Shown piece by piece: positions 1-10,108 of a stretch of 64,000 nt of DNA (its first letter is position 1; each line of letters opens with the position of its first letter). The position numbers and the translations under genes were made by a program. The DNA lies in the NCBI RefSeq assembly GCF_000621145.1, contig NZ_JHZB01000001.1, forward strand, positions 149,023 through 213,022, read 5' to 3'. The notes under the pieces were generated by a model. The model was not told the origin of the DNA, did no database searches, and worked only from the letters and a program-made list of their open reading frames with translations. This DNA comes from Desulfobulbus elongatus DSM 2908 (GTDB lineage: Bacteria; Desulfobacterota; Desulfobulbia; Desulfobulbales; Desulfobulbaceae).

Positions 1-255
1 GAGTGGCCCGACGAAGGGCACCACGGCGATAATGCCGAGCAGCCAGGCAAAGGCGTTGGACAGCAGGCCGATCAGGAAGACGCCGCCGGCTATGACGTGG
101 TTGTCGATGTTGAAACGGATGCCAAGCCAGATGAAGGCGGCGATGATGCCCCAGATCGGCAGCATGACCTTCCAGTTCTTCCACCAAGCCGGGGCCGATC
201 CATCCGGTCCGTTCCCTGTATTCCGAACGGGCGATTTGTTTGGAGCTGTTTCCAT
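1..255 (-). CDS. Membrane protein, partial at window edge
   Basis: The first 85 residues of a protein whose C-terminus lies outside the window. The ATG is preceded by AGGA at good spacing. A polar N-terminus of about 27 residues rich in Asn, Pro and Gly is followed by two hydrophobic stretches, roughly residues 29-44 and 53-80, typical of membrane helices. I do not recognise the family from this fragment. The reading frame is open to the window edge. Confidence 0.55.
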   Translation of the reverse strand, partial: METAPNKSPVRNTGNGPDGSAPAWWKNWKVMLPIWGIIAAFIWLGIRFNIDNHVIAGGVFLIGLLSNAFAWLLGIIAVVPFVGPL

Positions 256-411
256 GCCGATCCTGTTCAGCAAGCGGCCCGGCCGCCAAGGCGACCGGGT
301 GGCGGTTTTGTGCGGATGCCGGTGCCCCGCGCTATTGTTGGCGAGACAGCGGCACCGGAATGCCGAAACGTCGCGATGGGCAACCGGGACGGATCAAGCC
401 GGGATGCACAC

Positions 412-453
412 AAAAACGGCAATCAATGTCTTCGGTGAAGCATTGATCGCCGT
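412..453 (-). terminator. Intrinsic terminator after aqpZ
   Basis: An inverted repeat with arms 416-428 and 441-453 (ATCAATG pairing with CATTGAT, and ACGGC with GCCGT) is followed on the minus strand by a run of five T residues. It lies about 120 bases past the aqpZ stop codon. The rest of 256-570 holds no convincing gene. It contains an AT-rich palindrome (AAATAAATTTATTT) near 507-520, flanked by GTGTC and GACAC. Confidence 0.6.
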
Positions 454-570
454 TGCCGGGGGACGGGAAAAAGTCCTACGGGTGTTTGTGCGATTGTATG
501 CGTGTCGAAATAAATTTATTTGTAAAGACACTCTTCGGTCGGCGCGAATGGTCTGCCCGGGCCGTCGACA

Positions 571-1260
571 TCATTTTTGCTCGTTGCCAATAAAACGATA
601 TATTGCCGCACCAAGCAGGGCGCCGACGATCGGCGCTATCCAGAAAAGCCAGAGTTGCCCAATCGCCCAATCGCCCACGAACACCGCCACGCCGGTGCTG
701 CGCGCGGGATTCACGGAAGTGTTCGTGACCGGGATGCTGATCAGGTGGATGAGCGTCAGGCACAGTCCGATGGCGATCGGGGCCAAACCTTGCGGCGCCC
801 GTGTGTCGGTGGCACCGAGAATGACAAGCAAAAACATCGCGGTCATGACCACTTCGGATGTCAATGCGGCCACCAGGCCATACCCACCCGGCGAATGAGC
901 GCCATAACCGTTTGAAGCAAAACCGGCTGCCACGTCAAAACCCGGCTTGCCACTGGCAATGAGGTACAGAATGCCGCCGGCCGCGATGCCTCCCACGACC
1001 TGAGCGATACTATAGGGGATTATTTCTTTTGCCGGAAACCGGCCTCCGGCCCAGAGGCCAATCGAAACGGCCGGATTGAGATGGCAGCCGGAGATGTGGC
1101 CGATGGCGAAGGCCATGGTCAGCACGGTCAGGCCGAATGCCAGCGAGACGCCCAACAACCCGATGCCGACATTCGGAAAAGCCGCGGATAACACCGCGCT
1201 GCCGCATCCACCAAGTACCAGCCAAAACGTGCCAAAGAATTCCGCGGCATACTTTTTCAT
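571..1260 (-). CDS. aqpZ: Aquaporin Z, water channel
   Basis: Inner-membrane MIP-family channel of 229 residues (E. coli AqpZ has 231). Both NPA boxes are present, at residues 62-64 and 184-186, with six transmembrane segments around them. The selectivity filter of a strict water channel can be read by position against AqpZ: Phe42, His172, Thr181 and Arg187. A glycerol facilitator would have a Gly at the His position and a longer insert. AAGGAGG lies just upstream of the ATG. It appears to be transcribed alone, ending at the terminator near 412-453. Confidence 0.93.
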   Translation of the reverse strand: MKKYAAEFFGTFWLVLGGCGSAVLSAAFPNVGIGLLGVSLAFGLTVLTMAFAIGHISGCHLNPAVSIGLWAGGRFPAKEIIPYSIAQVVGGIAAGGILYLIASGKPGFDVAAGFASNGYGAHSPGGYGLVAALTSEVVMTAMFLLVILGATDTRAPQGLAPIAIGLCLTLIHLISIPVTNTSVNPARSTGVAVFVGDWAIGQLWLFWIAPIVGALLGAAIYRFIGNEQK

Positions 1261-1504
1261 AACTTCCTCCTTGTGTATTGTGATGGTGACGTCAGGTGGC
1301 CTTACTGCAACGGTTCGGAAGCATCATTTTGTGTACTGTGCTGCTTTTTGAGAGGGATTGCCAGCGTTAAATCGTCCTTTGCCGGCTCTTCCCCGCTGCC
1401 GGGGTTCCGCATTCCGGTTCAAGAGGAACGGGCGGGGCAACCCATCGGCAGAAAGAAGTTCCCTGTTGTTCCGCCACGTCGGGTGCCGGCGGCAAGGCGT
1501 TCAG

Positions 1505-2128
1505 TTACATGCCGTGCCACCATGCCATCACCCCGGACCAGATTTGGTATCCGCCAAGAAGGGCCAGCGCGATCCCGGAGAGTCCGAACAGACGCCGCGT
1601 CACTTTCGTCCCGAATTGTTCCACGCCGGCACAGAGCAAAAGTATACCCGCCAAGCTGATGACCATGGTCACATAAAAACCGGCCAGGAGCCCCACTCCC
1701 TTTACCGGTGCGTCCCGCCAGCCCGCGAGCAAGAGCGGCCCCATGACCAGGCTCCAATACACGTACGGTCCCGGATTCAACACATTGACCAGCGCGGCGC
1801 GCAAGACGCCCTGTCGTGCCGGCGGTTCCGGCGCCCATGATCCGTCATCGGCATGCCGATATGCGTGCAGCACGCCGAAGGCCAGATACAAGACGAAGAG
1901 GCCTCCGACAAAACGCAGGATCTGGAGCCACCACGCCGGCATTTGATGCAATGTCGACACCACCAAGGCAATGATCGGACCATCGCTCAACAATGGCGCG
2001 AAGACGGCGGGCAGGGTGTGCCGCCATCCATTGCGCAAGGTTCGGGTGATCAGATAGGTTTGAAAAGGACCGGGTTGGAGTGCGGCGGCAAAACCGTAGA
2101 CCGCGCCCCATGCCACATGGATCAACAT
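1505..2128 (-). CDS. LysE/RhtB-family exporter
   Basis: A 207-residue integral membrane protein with about six hydrophobic segments. The N-terminal QPGP segment followed by a GWR and a DGPIIAL segment matches the LysE/RhtB amino-acid exporter superfamily, and NPGPY recurs mid-protein as in the family. These proteins export amino acids or other small metabolites by proton antiport; the substrate cannot be told from sequence. I chose the ATG at 2128 because the hydrophobic N-terminus begins there; a longer in-frame extension to 2233 is polar and unlike the family. No strong Shine-Dalgarno is visible. The 5' side faces a long AT-rich gap with two hairpins. Confidence 0.75.
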   Translation of the reverse strand: MLIHVAWGAVYGFAAALQPGPFQTYLITRTLRNGWRHTLPAVFAPLLSDGPIIALVVSTLHQMPAWWLQILRFVGGLFVLYLAFGVLHAYRHADDGSWAPEPPARQGVLRAALVNVLNPGPYVYWSLVMGPLLLAGWRDAPVKGVGLLAGFYVTMVISLAGILLLCAGVEQFGTKVTRRLFGLSGIALALLGGYQIWSGVMAWWHGM

Positions 2129-2516
2129 GCTGCTATCGAGGAGATTTTGAGATCTTGCCGATATGGATGCGCTGTCCCGGTCGCCAGGACAGGCTCGCGA
2201 CGGAAGCCTTTCCGTCGCCTTCCTGGCCCGCACCGTTCATGATGTCTGTTGCGGGAAGCGGCTTTCCCTTTGATGCCGATCACGCACTCGGAGTGCTCTT
2301 GGCTGTTTTTTGTATTGTATGGTGCTGTCGTATCGGCAGGATATTTTCATTGCCCAACAATACTCCAAAACCTTGATCCAGGCAATGAGGGCTCTTCTGT
2401 CCTGGCGGTGCCCGCCCGGACTGTAGGATCCCTATCCAGGCGCATCGTCCGGACGACCGGCGAGTTTTTTATTGGATTGCACCCATGGAAGGCAGAAGGA
2501 CGGCACAAAAACAAAA

Positions 2517-2557
2517 CCCCTTTGCCGCGGAAAAGAGGGGAAAGCACGGCAAAGGGG
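2517..2557 (-). repeat. Hairpin element, copy A
   Basis: Perfect 11-bp inverted repeat: CCCCTTTGCCG at 2517-2527 and CGGCAAAGGGG at 2547-2557. On the minus strand it is followed by TTTTGTTTTT, as in an intrinsic terminator. The core and the intervening GGGGAAA-CACGG segment are shared with the second element about 270 bases away. Confidence 0.6.
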
Positions 2558-2790
2558 CCAGGAGACAGCCACCTGATGTGGGGAGATGCTTTCATAATAA
2601 AAGCACTTTTTTTAAAAGGCAAGATGAAAATAAATATTTTTTATTTTTATAATCATTTTTTTTTATCAAAGAGGACGGCCTTGACGCGTCGAAGAGGAGG
2701 TCCGAAAATCCTTTCCTCGAAAGGCGGGCGTTTAGCCTGCGACACAGAGGCAACAAAGAGTGGCTGGCAAGAAAAGCGAGAAAAAGAAAT

Positions 2791-2842
2791 CTCCTTTGCC
2801 GTGAAGGAGAAAAGAAAAAAGGGGGGAAACACGGCAAAGGAG
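2791..2842 (-). repeat. Hairpin element, copy B
   Basis: Perfect 13-bp inverted repeat: CTCCTTTGCCGTG at 2791-2803 and its complement at 2830-2842. On the minus strand it is followed by ATTTCTTTTTC. Both arms and part of the loop match copy A, so the two are likely homologous. Whether they are a duplicated terminator, a small RNA or a regulatory leader cannot be decided from one locus. Confidence 0.6.
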
Positions 2843-3186
2843 AACGGGAGAGGGGCTGTAACAACCCCGTTTCTATATTAGGTCAACCGAATAAGTGAAG
2901 CAAGCATTGAATGTAAAAAATAGCGGTTGATCGTTTTTTTGCAGAACTGCCGTACCGTTCATGGAAAACGGTGGTGAGCGAACCGGTCCCGGTTCCGTTG
3001 AGGAAGGGAGGGAATCATCCCTGCAGAAGTCGATTTTCAGCTTGAGACCGGCTGGAACCGATTTCCCGGCGGGGTAAAGGGAACCGAGCCCTCAGGGGAG
3101 AAATGAGAAAAATGCGGCGCAGAAAATGAACACCTTCTTCTTCCGCCAATACCTGCACCGAAGAACATGGTGCTGTTTTCCCGGAA

Positions 3187-5034
3187 TCATTCCATGTTCA
3201 CTGGTGTGAAAGGGAGCATCAGGGGAACCAACGCCACGGTCACGAGCATGACCAGCAGGGCCAGGGGCACACCGATACGGACGAAGTCGAAAAAGGAATA
3301 CCGGCCTGGCCCGACGACCAAGGTGTTCACCGGCGAGGAAACCGGAGTCATGAAGGCCGCTGAGGCTGCCAGGGCCACGGTCATGCAGAAAGGATAGGGC
3401 GAGACGTTCATCTCTCCGGCCACGGCCAGGGCGAGTGGGGTCATCAGAACGGCTGTCGCCGTATTGGAGATGAACAGACCGAGGAGGGCGGTAACGGAAA
3501 AGAGCGCGGCGAGCATGATGCGCGGATCCAGGCCGCCCAGCCTGCCCAAAATACCCGCTGCCAGCTCGATGCCGCCAGTACGCTCCAGGGCGAGCGAAAA
3601 GGGGAGCATACCGACGATGAGGATCAAGCTCTGCCAGTGGATGGAACGATAGGCGCTGCTCATGTCTATGCACTTGCAGAGACCGAGCATCAGGCAGCCA
3701 ATCAGCGCGGCCTGCACATTGGGAATGACACCCCAAACCATGAGGCCCACCACGAGCGCCAGAATGCCTAAGGCAAATGGTGCCTTCGCATGGACCGGCA
3801 CCGCGTTTTCCAACTCCAGCGGCATGTTCATGACGATCAGATCCCGATGATCGCTTTGGTGGACCTTGCGGATGGCATGCCAGGAGCCGCCCACCAGCAC
3901 GACATCCCCCACTGCAAATTTCGCTTCCCGGATGAGGTCCGCCCATGCCTGCTGATTGCGCTTGAGGCCGATGACCGCCAGATCGTATTCGGTCCTGAAG
4001 CCCGATTCGAGTACGGTTTTGCCGATAAGCTTGGAGTTCGGCGGGATGATGAGCTCCGCCATCCCTATCGAGTGGGAAATATCCGAGAGATAGGCATCGG
4101 GAAACGGTAACTCCAGGAGATGGTTTTCCCGGCAGAGGGCATTGATGTCAATCTTCGGATTGTTGGTGCTGACAAAGAGGACATCCTGGGCTTCCAGCAC
4201 GGTATCGGCTTGAGGACTGAGTATGCTGGTGCTGAAATGTCGTCGCCGCTCGATGGAAACGATGTGCAGGCTGCAACGGGAGCGCAGGTTGAGTTCCGCG
4301 ATGGTCCGTCCGATCCAAGGCGAGCCACTTTGGAGAGCCAAGCGGAAACCTCGCTGTTTGAGCTGATATTCCTTGATCCAGGTGGAAAAACGGGGCCTGG
4401 AGGCGGCTGGGTTCGCCAGTGTTTCTTTGGAGCAGAGCCAATGCCGGGCAACAAACATATAGAGAATGGCGATTAGAAGAATGGGCACGCCAAAAGGTGT
4501 GAAGGCGAAAAAACCGAAACCTTCGAATCCGTGGCGCGTCAGTTCGGCGTTGACCACCAGATTGGGGGCAGTGGCCACCAGGGTCATCATCCCGCTGATC
4601 AGGGCCGCAATGCTGAGCGGCATCATGAGACGGCCGGGCGCAATACTCAGATTGAAGGCAATGCGCACAACGACCGGAATGAAAATGGCAACCACGCCGG
4701 TGGAACTCATGAAGGCGCCGACGCCGGCCACAATGCCCATGAGCAGAAGGATGAGGCGAGTTTCGCTTTTGCCCGCTCGGCGAACCAGCACATTGCCGAG
4801 CTGCTGCGCCACTCCTGTGCGCACCAGTCCCTCGCCGATGACAAAGAGGGCGGCGATGAGCACGATGTTGGCATCGGCCAGCCCTGCCAGTGCTTCAGGC
4901 ACGGTGATGATGCCGGTCATGGGCAGGAGAATCATCATCAACAGCGCCACTGCATCCATAGGCGGCCGGTTGACTGTAAACATGACGATGGTGGCACAGA
5001 GAAGGCCGAGAACGATAAGTAGATCGCTATTCAT
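3187..5034 (-). CDS. SLC13/DASS-family anion transporter with TrkA-C domains
   Basis: A 615-residue inner-membrane permease. N- and C-terminal blocks of hydrophobic helices each carry the family's Ser-rich hairpin signature (MSSTGVVA and ISNTATAV, each running into a Pro). They flank a soluble middle of about 170 residues resembling two RCK_C (TrkA-C) regulatory domains. This architecture is common in bacterial sodium-coupled sulfate, thiosulfate or sulfonate importers, and sulfate is a plausible substrate in a sulfate reducer, but the substrate is inferred. The ATG at 5034 is chosen because GGGAGG precedes it; an extension upstream to 5256 is polar and atypical. Three copies of the heptamer TGATGCA lie upstream. 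Confidence 0.8.
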   Translation of the reverse strand: MNSDLLIVLGLLCATIVMFTVNRPPMDAVALLMMILLPMTGIITVPEALAGLADANIVLIAALFVIGEGLVRTGVAQQLGNVLVRRAGKSETRLILLLMGIVAGVGAFMSSTGVVAIFIPVVVRIAFNLSIAPGRLMMPLSIAALISGMMTLVATAPNLVVNAELTRHGFEGFGFFAFTPFGVPILLIAILYMFVARHWLCSKETLANPAASRPRFSTWIKEYQLKQRGFRLALQSGSPWIGRTIAELNLRSRCSLHIVSIERRRHFSTSILSPQADTVLEAQDVLFVSTNNPKIDINALCRENHLLELPFPDAYLSDISHSIGMAELIIPPNSKLIGKTVLESGFRTEYDLAVIGLKRNQQAWADLIREAKFAVGDVVLVGGSWHAIRKVHQSDHRDLIVMNMPLELENAVPVHAKAPFALGILALVVGLMVWGVIPNVQAALIGCLMLGLCKCIDMSSAYRSIHWQSLILIVGMLPFSLALERTGGIELAAGILGRLGGLDPRIMLAALFSVTALLGLFISNTATAVLMTPLALAVAGEMNVSPYPFCMTVALAASAAFMTPVSSPVNTLVVGPGRYSFFDFVRIGVPLALLVMLVTVALVPLMLPFTPVNME

Positions 5035-5091
5035 CACGCGAGGTCCTCCCTTATTTGAAACGAATGGATTGCGTGGGCCCGGAAAGGCAAT

Positions 5092-5153
5092 TGCATCAGT
5101 GGCTTTTTTGCAGTTCAGCATCCGTTTTTCGAACATGATGCAAAACTGATGCA
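5092..5153 (-). promoter_or_regulatory. Cluster of TGATGCA heptamers upstream of the SLC13 gene
   Basis: The heptamer TGATGCA occurs at 5136-5142 and 5147-5153 and inverted at 5092-5098, within 62 bases immediately 5' of the transporter gene. The two direct copies are 11 bases apart, about one helical turn. This looks like a regulator binding array, but the regulator is unknown. Confidence 0.4.
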
Positions 5154-5264
5154 GAGTTGTCTTCCATTCTTTGCTTTTTCCCGAACCGTTGAATCCTTGA
5201 ATCTGTGGTGGGTATCGTCTGCTGCGGGGAAAACGTTCAGAACAAAAATCCCCCAAGACAGAAA

Positions 5265-5296
5265 CAGGGGGTTAGCTCTGCTGAGCTAACCCCCTG
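5265..5296. terminator. Bidirectional intrinsic terminator
   Basis: A perfect 14-bp hairpin, arms 5265-5278 and 5283-5296 with loop TGCT. It is followed by TATTTTTATTT on the plus strand and by TTTCTGTCTT on the minus strand. Its position just past the tRNA pair indicates that it ends the leftward tRNA transcript. Confidence 0.8.
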
Positions 5297-5306
5297 TATT
5301 TTTATT

Positions 5307-5384
5307 TGGCGTCCCCAACCGGATTTGAACCGGTGTTGCCGACGTGAAAGGCCGGTGTCCTGGACCTGGCTAGACGATGGGGAC
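5307..5384 (-). tRNA. tRNA-Glu (anticodon TTC)
   Basis: Full cloverleaf on the minus strand: acceptor GTCCCCA pairs with TGGGGAC, the anticodon stem-loop reads CTTTCAC with TTC at 34-36, the T arm carries TTCAAAT, and CCA is encoded. It lies 19 bases downstream of tRNA-Lys in the same transcript. Confidence 0.95.
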
Positions 5385-5403
5385 AAGATGTGATCGCAAT
5401 TGG

Positions 5404-5479
5404 TGGTGGGTCGTGCGCGACTCGAACGCGCGACTCTCTGCTTAAAAGGCAGATACTCTACCGACTGAGTTAACGACCC
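5404..5479 (-). tRNA. tRNA-Lys (anticodon TTT)
   Basis: 76-base cloverleaf on the minus strand: acceptor GGGTCGT pairs with ACGACCC, the anticodon loop is CTTTTAA with TTT at 34-36, the T loop is TTCGAGT, the discriminator is A, and CCA is encoded. It is the first gene of a tRNA-Lys/tRNA-Glu transcript. Confidence 0.95.
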
Positions 5480-5497
5480 CTTCGCTTCGAGAGCCTC

Positions 5498-5526
5498 TCT
5501 CTACTAACTTCTTTTTCGGGTGTCAA
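5498..5526 (-). promoter_or_regulatory. Sigma70-type promoter of tRNA-Lys/tRNA-Glu
   Basis: On the minus strand, TTGACA (5521-5526) is followed after 17 bases by TAGAGA (5498-5503), about 18 bases before the tRNA-Lys 5' end. The perfect -35 and spacing fit a stable-RNA promoter. Confidence 0.65.
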
Positions 5527-5710
5527 TGAAAAATGGCGGCGTCCACCCATAATTTGCCGCTTCCGCCATGCCTTGCCAGTGGGGTGGTGGCAGGTTTTTT
5601 CGCCACATTTCCTTCTGGTTTCCTGGCTGGTTTGCGAGTACAATCCCGGCACAGCTGTTTGGAGCGAGCAGGGCGTGGCCGCCCGTGAACATATTGGAGT
5701 GTGAAGGGAT

Positions 5711-6316
5711 ATGGGGTTGTTGACAGGATCGGCGTCGTTGACGCGGTTTTCGGTGGTGGGCGAGTTGCCCGCCTCTTTCTGGGATTTTGCCAGCCAGCGG
5801 ATCGCGGCCATGAGTTTTCGGGATATCGACGACACCATGGACGAATATTCCATTGGCTGGGTGTCGGTGGCCGACATGTTCGATGCCGGTTTTGCCTACA
5901 GTTCCTACGCCGCCGGCGATTACATCGCCCTGACCATGCGGGTGGACGAGCGCAAGGTGGCGCCGGCGGTGCTGAAAAAATTTGTCATGAAGGAAGAGGA
6001 GCGGATCAAGCGGGAAAAGCAGATCCCGCGCCTCGGCCGGGCGGCCAGAGTGGAGATCAAGGAGCGCATCCGCGCCGAGCTGATCCGCAACTCGCCGCCT
6101 GTCCCGGCAACGTATGACCTGTGCTGGAACCTCGCCGACAACACCCTGCTCTTTTTTTCCACCAGCAAGAAAGCGATGGCCTTGCTTGAGGATTTGTTCA
6201 AGGAAACCTTCAATCTGTCGCTGATTCTGCAAATTCCATGGCTGACCGGCCAGCGCATGGCCGAAGGAGAAGCCCTGGAGCATTACGAGACCATGCGGCC
6301 CGCCATCTTGCTCTGA
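5711..6316 (+). CDS. RdgC N-terminal-like protein
   Basis: A 201-residue protein resembling the N-terminal two thirds of RdgC, the ring-forming DNA-binding protein that modulates RecA and replication restart. The GWV segment, the YIAL stretch, the basic/acidic helix around residues 90-115 and the later segment ending in the LPW-like IPWLTGQ align with RdgC in order. E. coli RdgC has about 303 residues; this protein stops before the C-terminal region. A protein with a layout like the missing region is encoded at 8104-8649, after an intervening TPR gene. GAAGG precedes the ATG. The function is inferred from family resemblance only. Confidence 0.6.
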   Translation: MGLLTGSASLTRFSVVGELPASFWDFASQRIAAMSFRDIDDTMDEYSIGWVSVADMFDAGFAYSSYAAGDYIALTMRVDERKVAPAVLKKFVMKEEERIKREKQIPRLGRAARVEIKERIRAELIRNSPPVPATYDLCWNLADNTLLFFSTSKKAMALLEDLFKETFNLSLILQIPWLTGQRMAEGEALEHYETMRPAILL

Positions 6317-6351
6317 ACAAGGCGGCATCCCGTACGATAAACGGAGGAGAA

Positions 6352-8070
6352 ATGAACGGCTCTGTGCTTGGGGCGCTTGTTGCGGCTGCCTTGATTGTGG
6401 CGTACCTCCTGTGGAAGAAGTGGGCTGCGCCCAAGCAATCCGAAACCCGACCCGAGGCCGATGCCGTCCCTGTTGCCGAAGCCGGGGAGGAGACGGTCGA
6501 GCCTGCGGCGGTCCTGGAAGAAGAACCGGTTCAGGTTGCCGCTGATGCAGTCGAGCCGGATGCCGAAGCTCTTGCCCAGCCTCAGGCGACCGGAGTCGAC
6601 GAGCCGGAATCAATAGATCTTGCTTCGGCACCGGTCCTGGCCGAACGGGACGAGGCTCTGGAGATCGCCACCCCGGCAACGGATAAGGCTGCCGAAGCGG
6701 AACCGGCGATAGTCGAGACAGCGGAACAAGAGCCGGTCGAACGTGAACCGCCCGAGCCGGTTGCAGCGGAGCCGGCCGTTGAGGCGAGCGGCGTCGATGA
6801 TTCCCAGGCCGATCCGATCTCCGCGGCATCCGCCGCGCCGGTGGTCCGTCTCACCCTGGAGGCCTACTCGGCCCGGATGAACAATCTGGAGGACCGGCAG
6901 CGCGCCCTGCTGGCCCGGGCCATCGCCGACCAGGACGATGGTTTGCGCGACCGGTTGCAGCGCGAGTTGGTGATCATGAACGACAAGCTGGCGCTGATTG
7001 CCGACAGTTATGTCGAGGAAGTCGCCTGTTTGCAGCAGGTCCTGGAAACCCTCGTCCTGGTGCGCGAAGAGCTGGGCGAGCTGCCGGACCTTGCCACGGC
7101 CATCGATTGCCTGCGCGACGGCGACGCCGGTCCGGCGGAAGCCTGCCTTGCCGAATTGAGCGATCATCCCCATCCCCTGGCCGGTAGGATGGCCTTCGCC
7201 CGAGGCCAACTGGCCGAATGCCGGGTCGATCTGCAGCAGGCCCTGGCCCAGTACCGGCAGGCGGTGACCCTGGCGCCGGACGAGCCGCGCTTTCTCCATG
7301 CCGCCGGCCGGACGGCGCGCACGCTCTATAAGTATAAGGAGGCCGTGCCCTGGCTGGAATCGTTCGTGCACCTGAGCCGGCAGCAGGGCGACCGCGATCC
7401 CCTGGCTCTGGCCCTGGCTCAACGCGAGCTGGCCTACACCCACGTCCTGGCCGGCCAGTACCAGAAGGCGGGCCCTCTGTACAAGGAGTCGATGACAGCC
7501 ATGGCCAGGAAGCTGGGGCCGGATCATGCGGAGATGGCTACCTGCTGGTTCCAGATCGGCGAGTTGCAGGAGACGCTGGGCGAGTACGACAAGGCGGTTT
7601 CCCTTTATAAGAAGGCGCTGGATATCCTGGAAAGAAAGAAAGGGCCGGAACATCCCGCCCTGGCCGCCATCCTGGCCAAACTGGCGGCCCTGTGCATGGA
7701 GCTGGAAATGGAGGCCGAGGCGGTGCCCCTGTACGAGCGGCTGGTGCGCATCCGGGAAAAGGCCTTGCGGCCCAACCATCCGCAACTGGCCATCAGCCTC
7801 AACAGCCTCGCCGAATCCTACCGCCTGCGGGGACGATACGGCGAGGCCGAAGCCTGCTACCTGAAAATCCTGGCGATCAACGAGGCGATGCACGGGCCGG
7901 ATCACCCCGGCGTGGCCGCCGTGCTCCAGGAACTGGCCAAGCTGAATACCAACCTGCGCAAGCCCGAGGTGGCCCGGCAGTACCAGGACCGGGCCGCGGC
8001 CATTTTCCAACGGAGCGTCGAGGCCTCGGAACAGAAGGGCGGCAAGGAAGCCTTGACCCTGGAACTGTAA
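6352..8070 (+). CDS. Membrane-anchored TPR-repeat protein
   Basis: A 572-residue protein. One transmembrane segment at about residues 4-19 is followed by KKW, then about 145 residues extremely rich in Ala, Glu, Pro and Val, and then a TPR array in the C-terminal half. The last four to five repeats are of the kinesin-light-chain type (about 42-residue period, with A..YY/LY...L.I and H P .A/VA..L..LA motifs). Such proteins are scaffolds for protein-protein contacts, probably cytoplasmic with an N-terminal membrane anchor. GGAGG lies 7 bases before the ATG. It sits 35 bases after the RdgC-like gene and 33 before the next gene, so the three are likely one operon. Confidence 0.75.
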   Translation: MNGSVLGALVAAALIVAYLLWKKWAAPKQSETRPEADAVPVAEAGEETVEPAAVLEEEPVQVAADAVEPDAEALAQPQATGVDEPESIDLASAPVLAERDEALEIATPATDKAAEAEPAIVETAEQEPVEREPPEPVAAEPAVEASGVDDSQADPISAASAAPVVRLTLEAYSARMNNLEDRQRALLARAIADQDDGLRDRLQRELVIMNDKLALIADSYVEEVACLQQVLETLVLVREELGELPDLATAIDCLRDGDAGPAEACLAELSDHPHPLAGRMAFARGQLAECRVDLQQALAQYRQAVTLAPDEPRFLHAAGRTARTLYKYKEAVPWLESFVHLSRQQGDRDPLALALAQRELAYTHVLAGQYQKAGPLYKESMTAMARKLGPDHAEMATCWFQIGELQETLGEYDKAVSLYKKALDILERKKGPEHPALAAILAKLAALCMELEMEAEAVPLYERLVRIREKALRPNHPQLAISLNSLAESYRLRGRYGEAEACYLKILAINEAMHGPDHPGVAAVLQELAKLNTNLRKPEVARQYQDRAAAIFQRSVEASEQKGGKEALTLEL

Positions 8071-8103
8071 TCGTACAACCTATCGGAACGAACGGAATTT
8101 TAT

Positions 8104-8649
8104 ATGGATCTTGTCGATCTTATTCAAGAAAAAAGGTTTTTAGGCCAGGAGTTCCTCGCTTGGCTGTGGTATAAGTCGGAGGAGCGCGGCGGCAGTGTCG
8201 AGGTGCCCGGCCGGGGCGATGTCCAGGTGGTGTTCGAAAAGCACATGCTGCTTGAATACGGCGAGGGCGAGGCCAGCGAAAAGGTGATCTGCCGCGGTCT
8301 CCAGACCGAACTGAAGGAGGCGCGAGCCGGGCTCGGACTGGCCAAGAAGCCGGAACAGGCCCGCATCCGCCTGGCCTGGGCCGAATATGAATTCAGTGTC
8401 ACCCTGACGGCAGCGGTGTTCGAATTCCGCAACATCCGCCTGCCCAAGACCGCGGGCGCCGACGAGGACGACGGCCGGGCCGAAAGCCTGGAAGGCCGCA
8501 TCCTGGAGCGGATCGCCCTGTTCGAGCAGTTGACCCGGCTGGTCGACGACCTGTTCCGCATGTTCATCAACATCAGGGCCTCGCAGCGTTGGAACGACGA
8601 GTTGGTGAAGATCCGCGCCTGGATCAGCGCCGGCGTCCAATCAGCATAA
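8104..8649 (+). CDS. Possible RdgC C-terminal partner
   Basis: A 181-residue soluble protein with no clear motif. It starts with [21 protein letters not shown] and ends in an amphipathic helix followed by RASQRW. The order of elements (a basic QTEL segment, a beta hairpin with [12 protein letters not shown], an RLP turn, a charged helix, then a long [13 protein letters not shown] helix) parallels the C-terminal third of RdgC, which the upstream RdgC-like protein lacks. I therefore suspect the two proteins act together. The ribosome-binding site is weak. The stop codon is 23 bases before gatB. Confidence 0.5.
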   Translation: MDLVDLIQEKRFLGQEFLAWLWYKSEERGGSVEVPGRGDVQVVFEKHMLLEYGEGEASEKVICRGLQTELKEARAGLGLAKKPEQARIRLAWAEYEFSVTLTAAVFEFRNIRLPKTAGADEDDGRAESLEGRILERIALFEQLTRLVDDLFRMFINIRASQRWNDELVKIRAWISAGVQSA

Positions 8650-8672
8650 CCTTTGCAACGAGCAGCAGTTCC

Positions 8673-10100
<1,428 letters not shown>

Positions 10101-10108
10101 AAAGGGCC

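Larger units (their letters stand above)
2129..3186. other. Long non-coding gap with AT-rich tract and hairpins
   Basis: About 1 kb without a convincing gene. GC content drops sharply around 2595-2665, where long T and A runs occur, and again near 2880-2940. Open frames here are low-complexity Lys/Arg-rich and have no family resemblance. Two related hairpins (2517-2557 and 2791-2842) and a small GGGG/CCCC hairpin (2852-2868) are the main structures. On the minus strand the region is the 5' side of the LysE-type gene and the 3' side of the SLC13 gene. Confidence 0.6.

Noticed and set aside
2249..2881. A 210-codon plus-strand frame in the AT-rich gap
   Set aside because: The translation is low-complexity (Lys/Arg/Gly runs), spans both hairpin elements, and has no ribosome-binding site or family resemblance.
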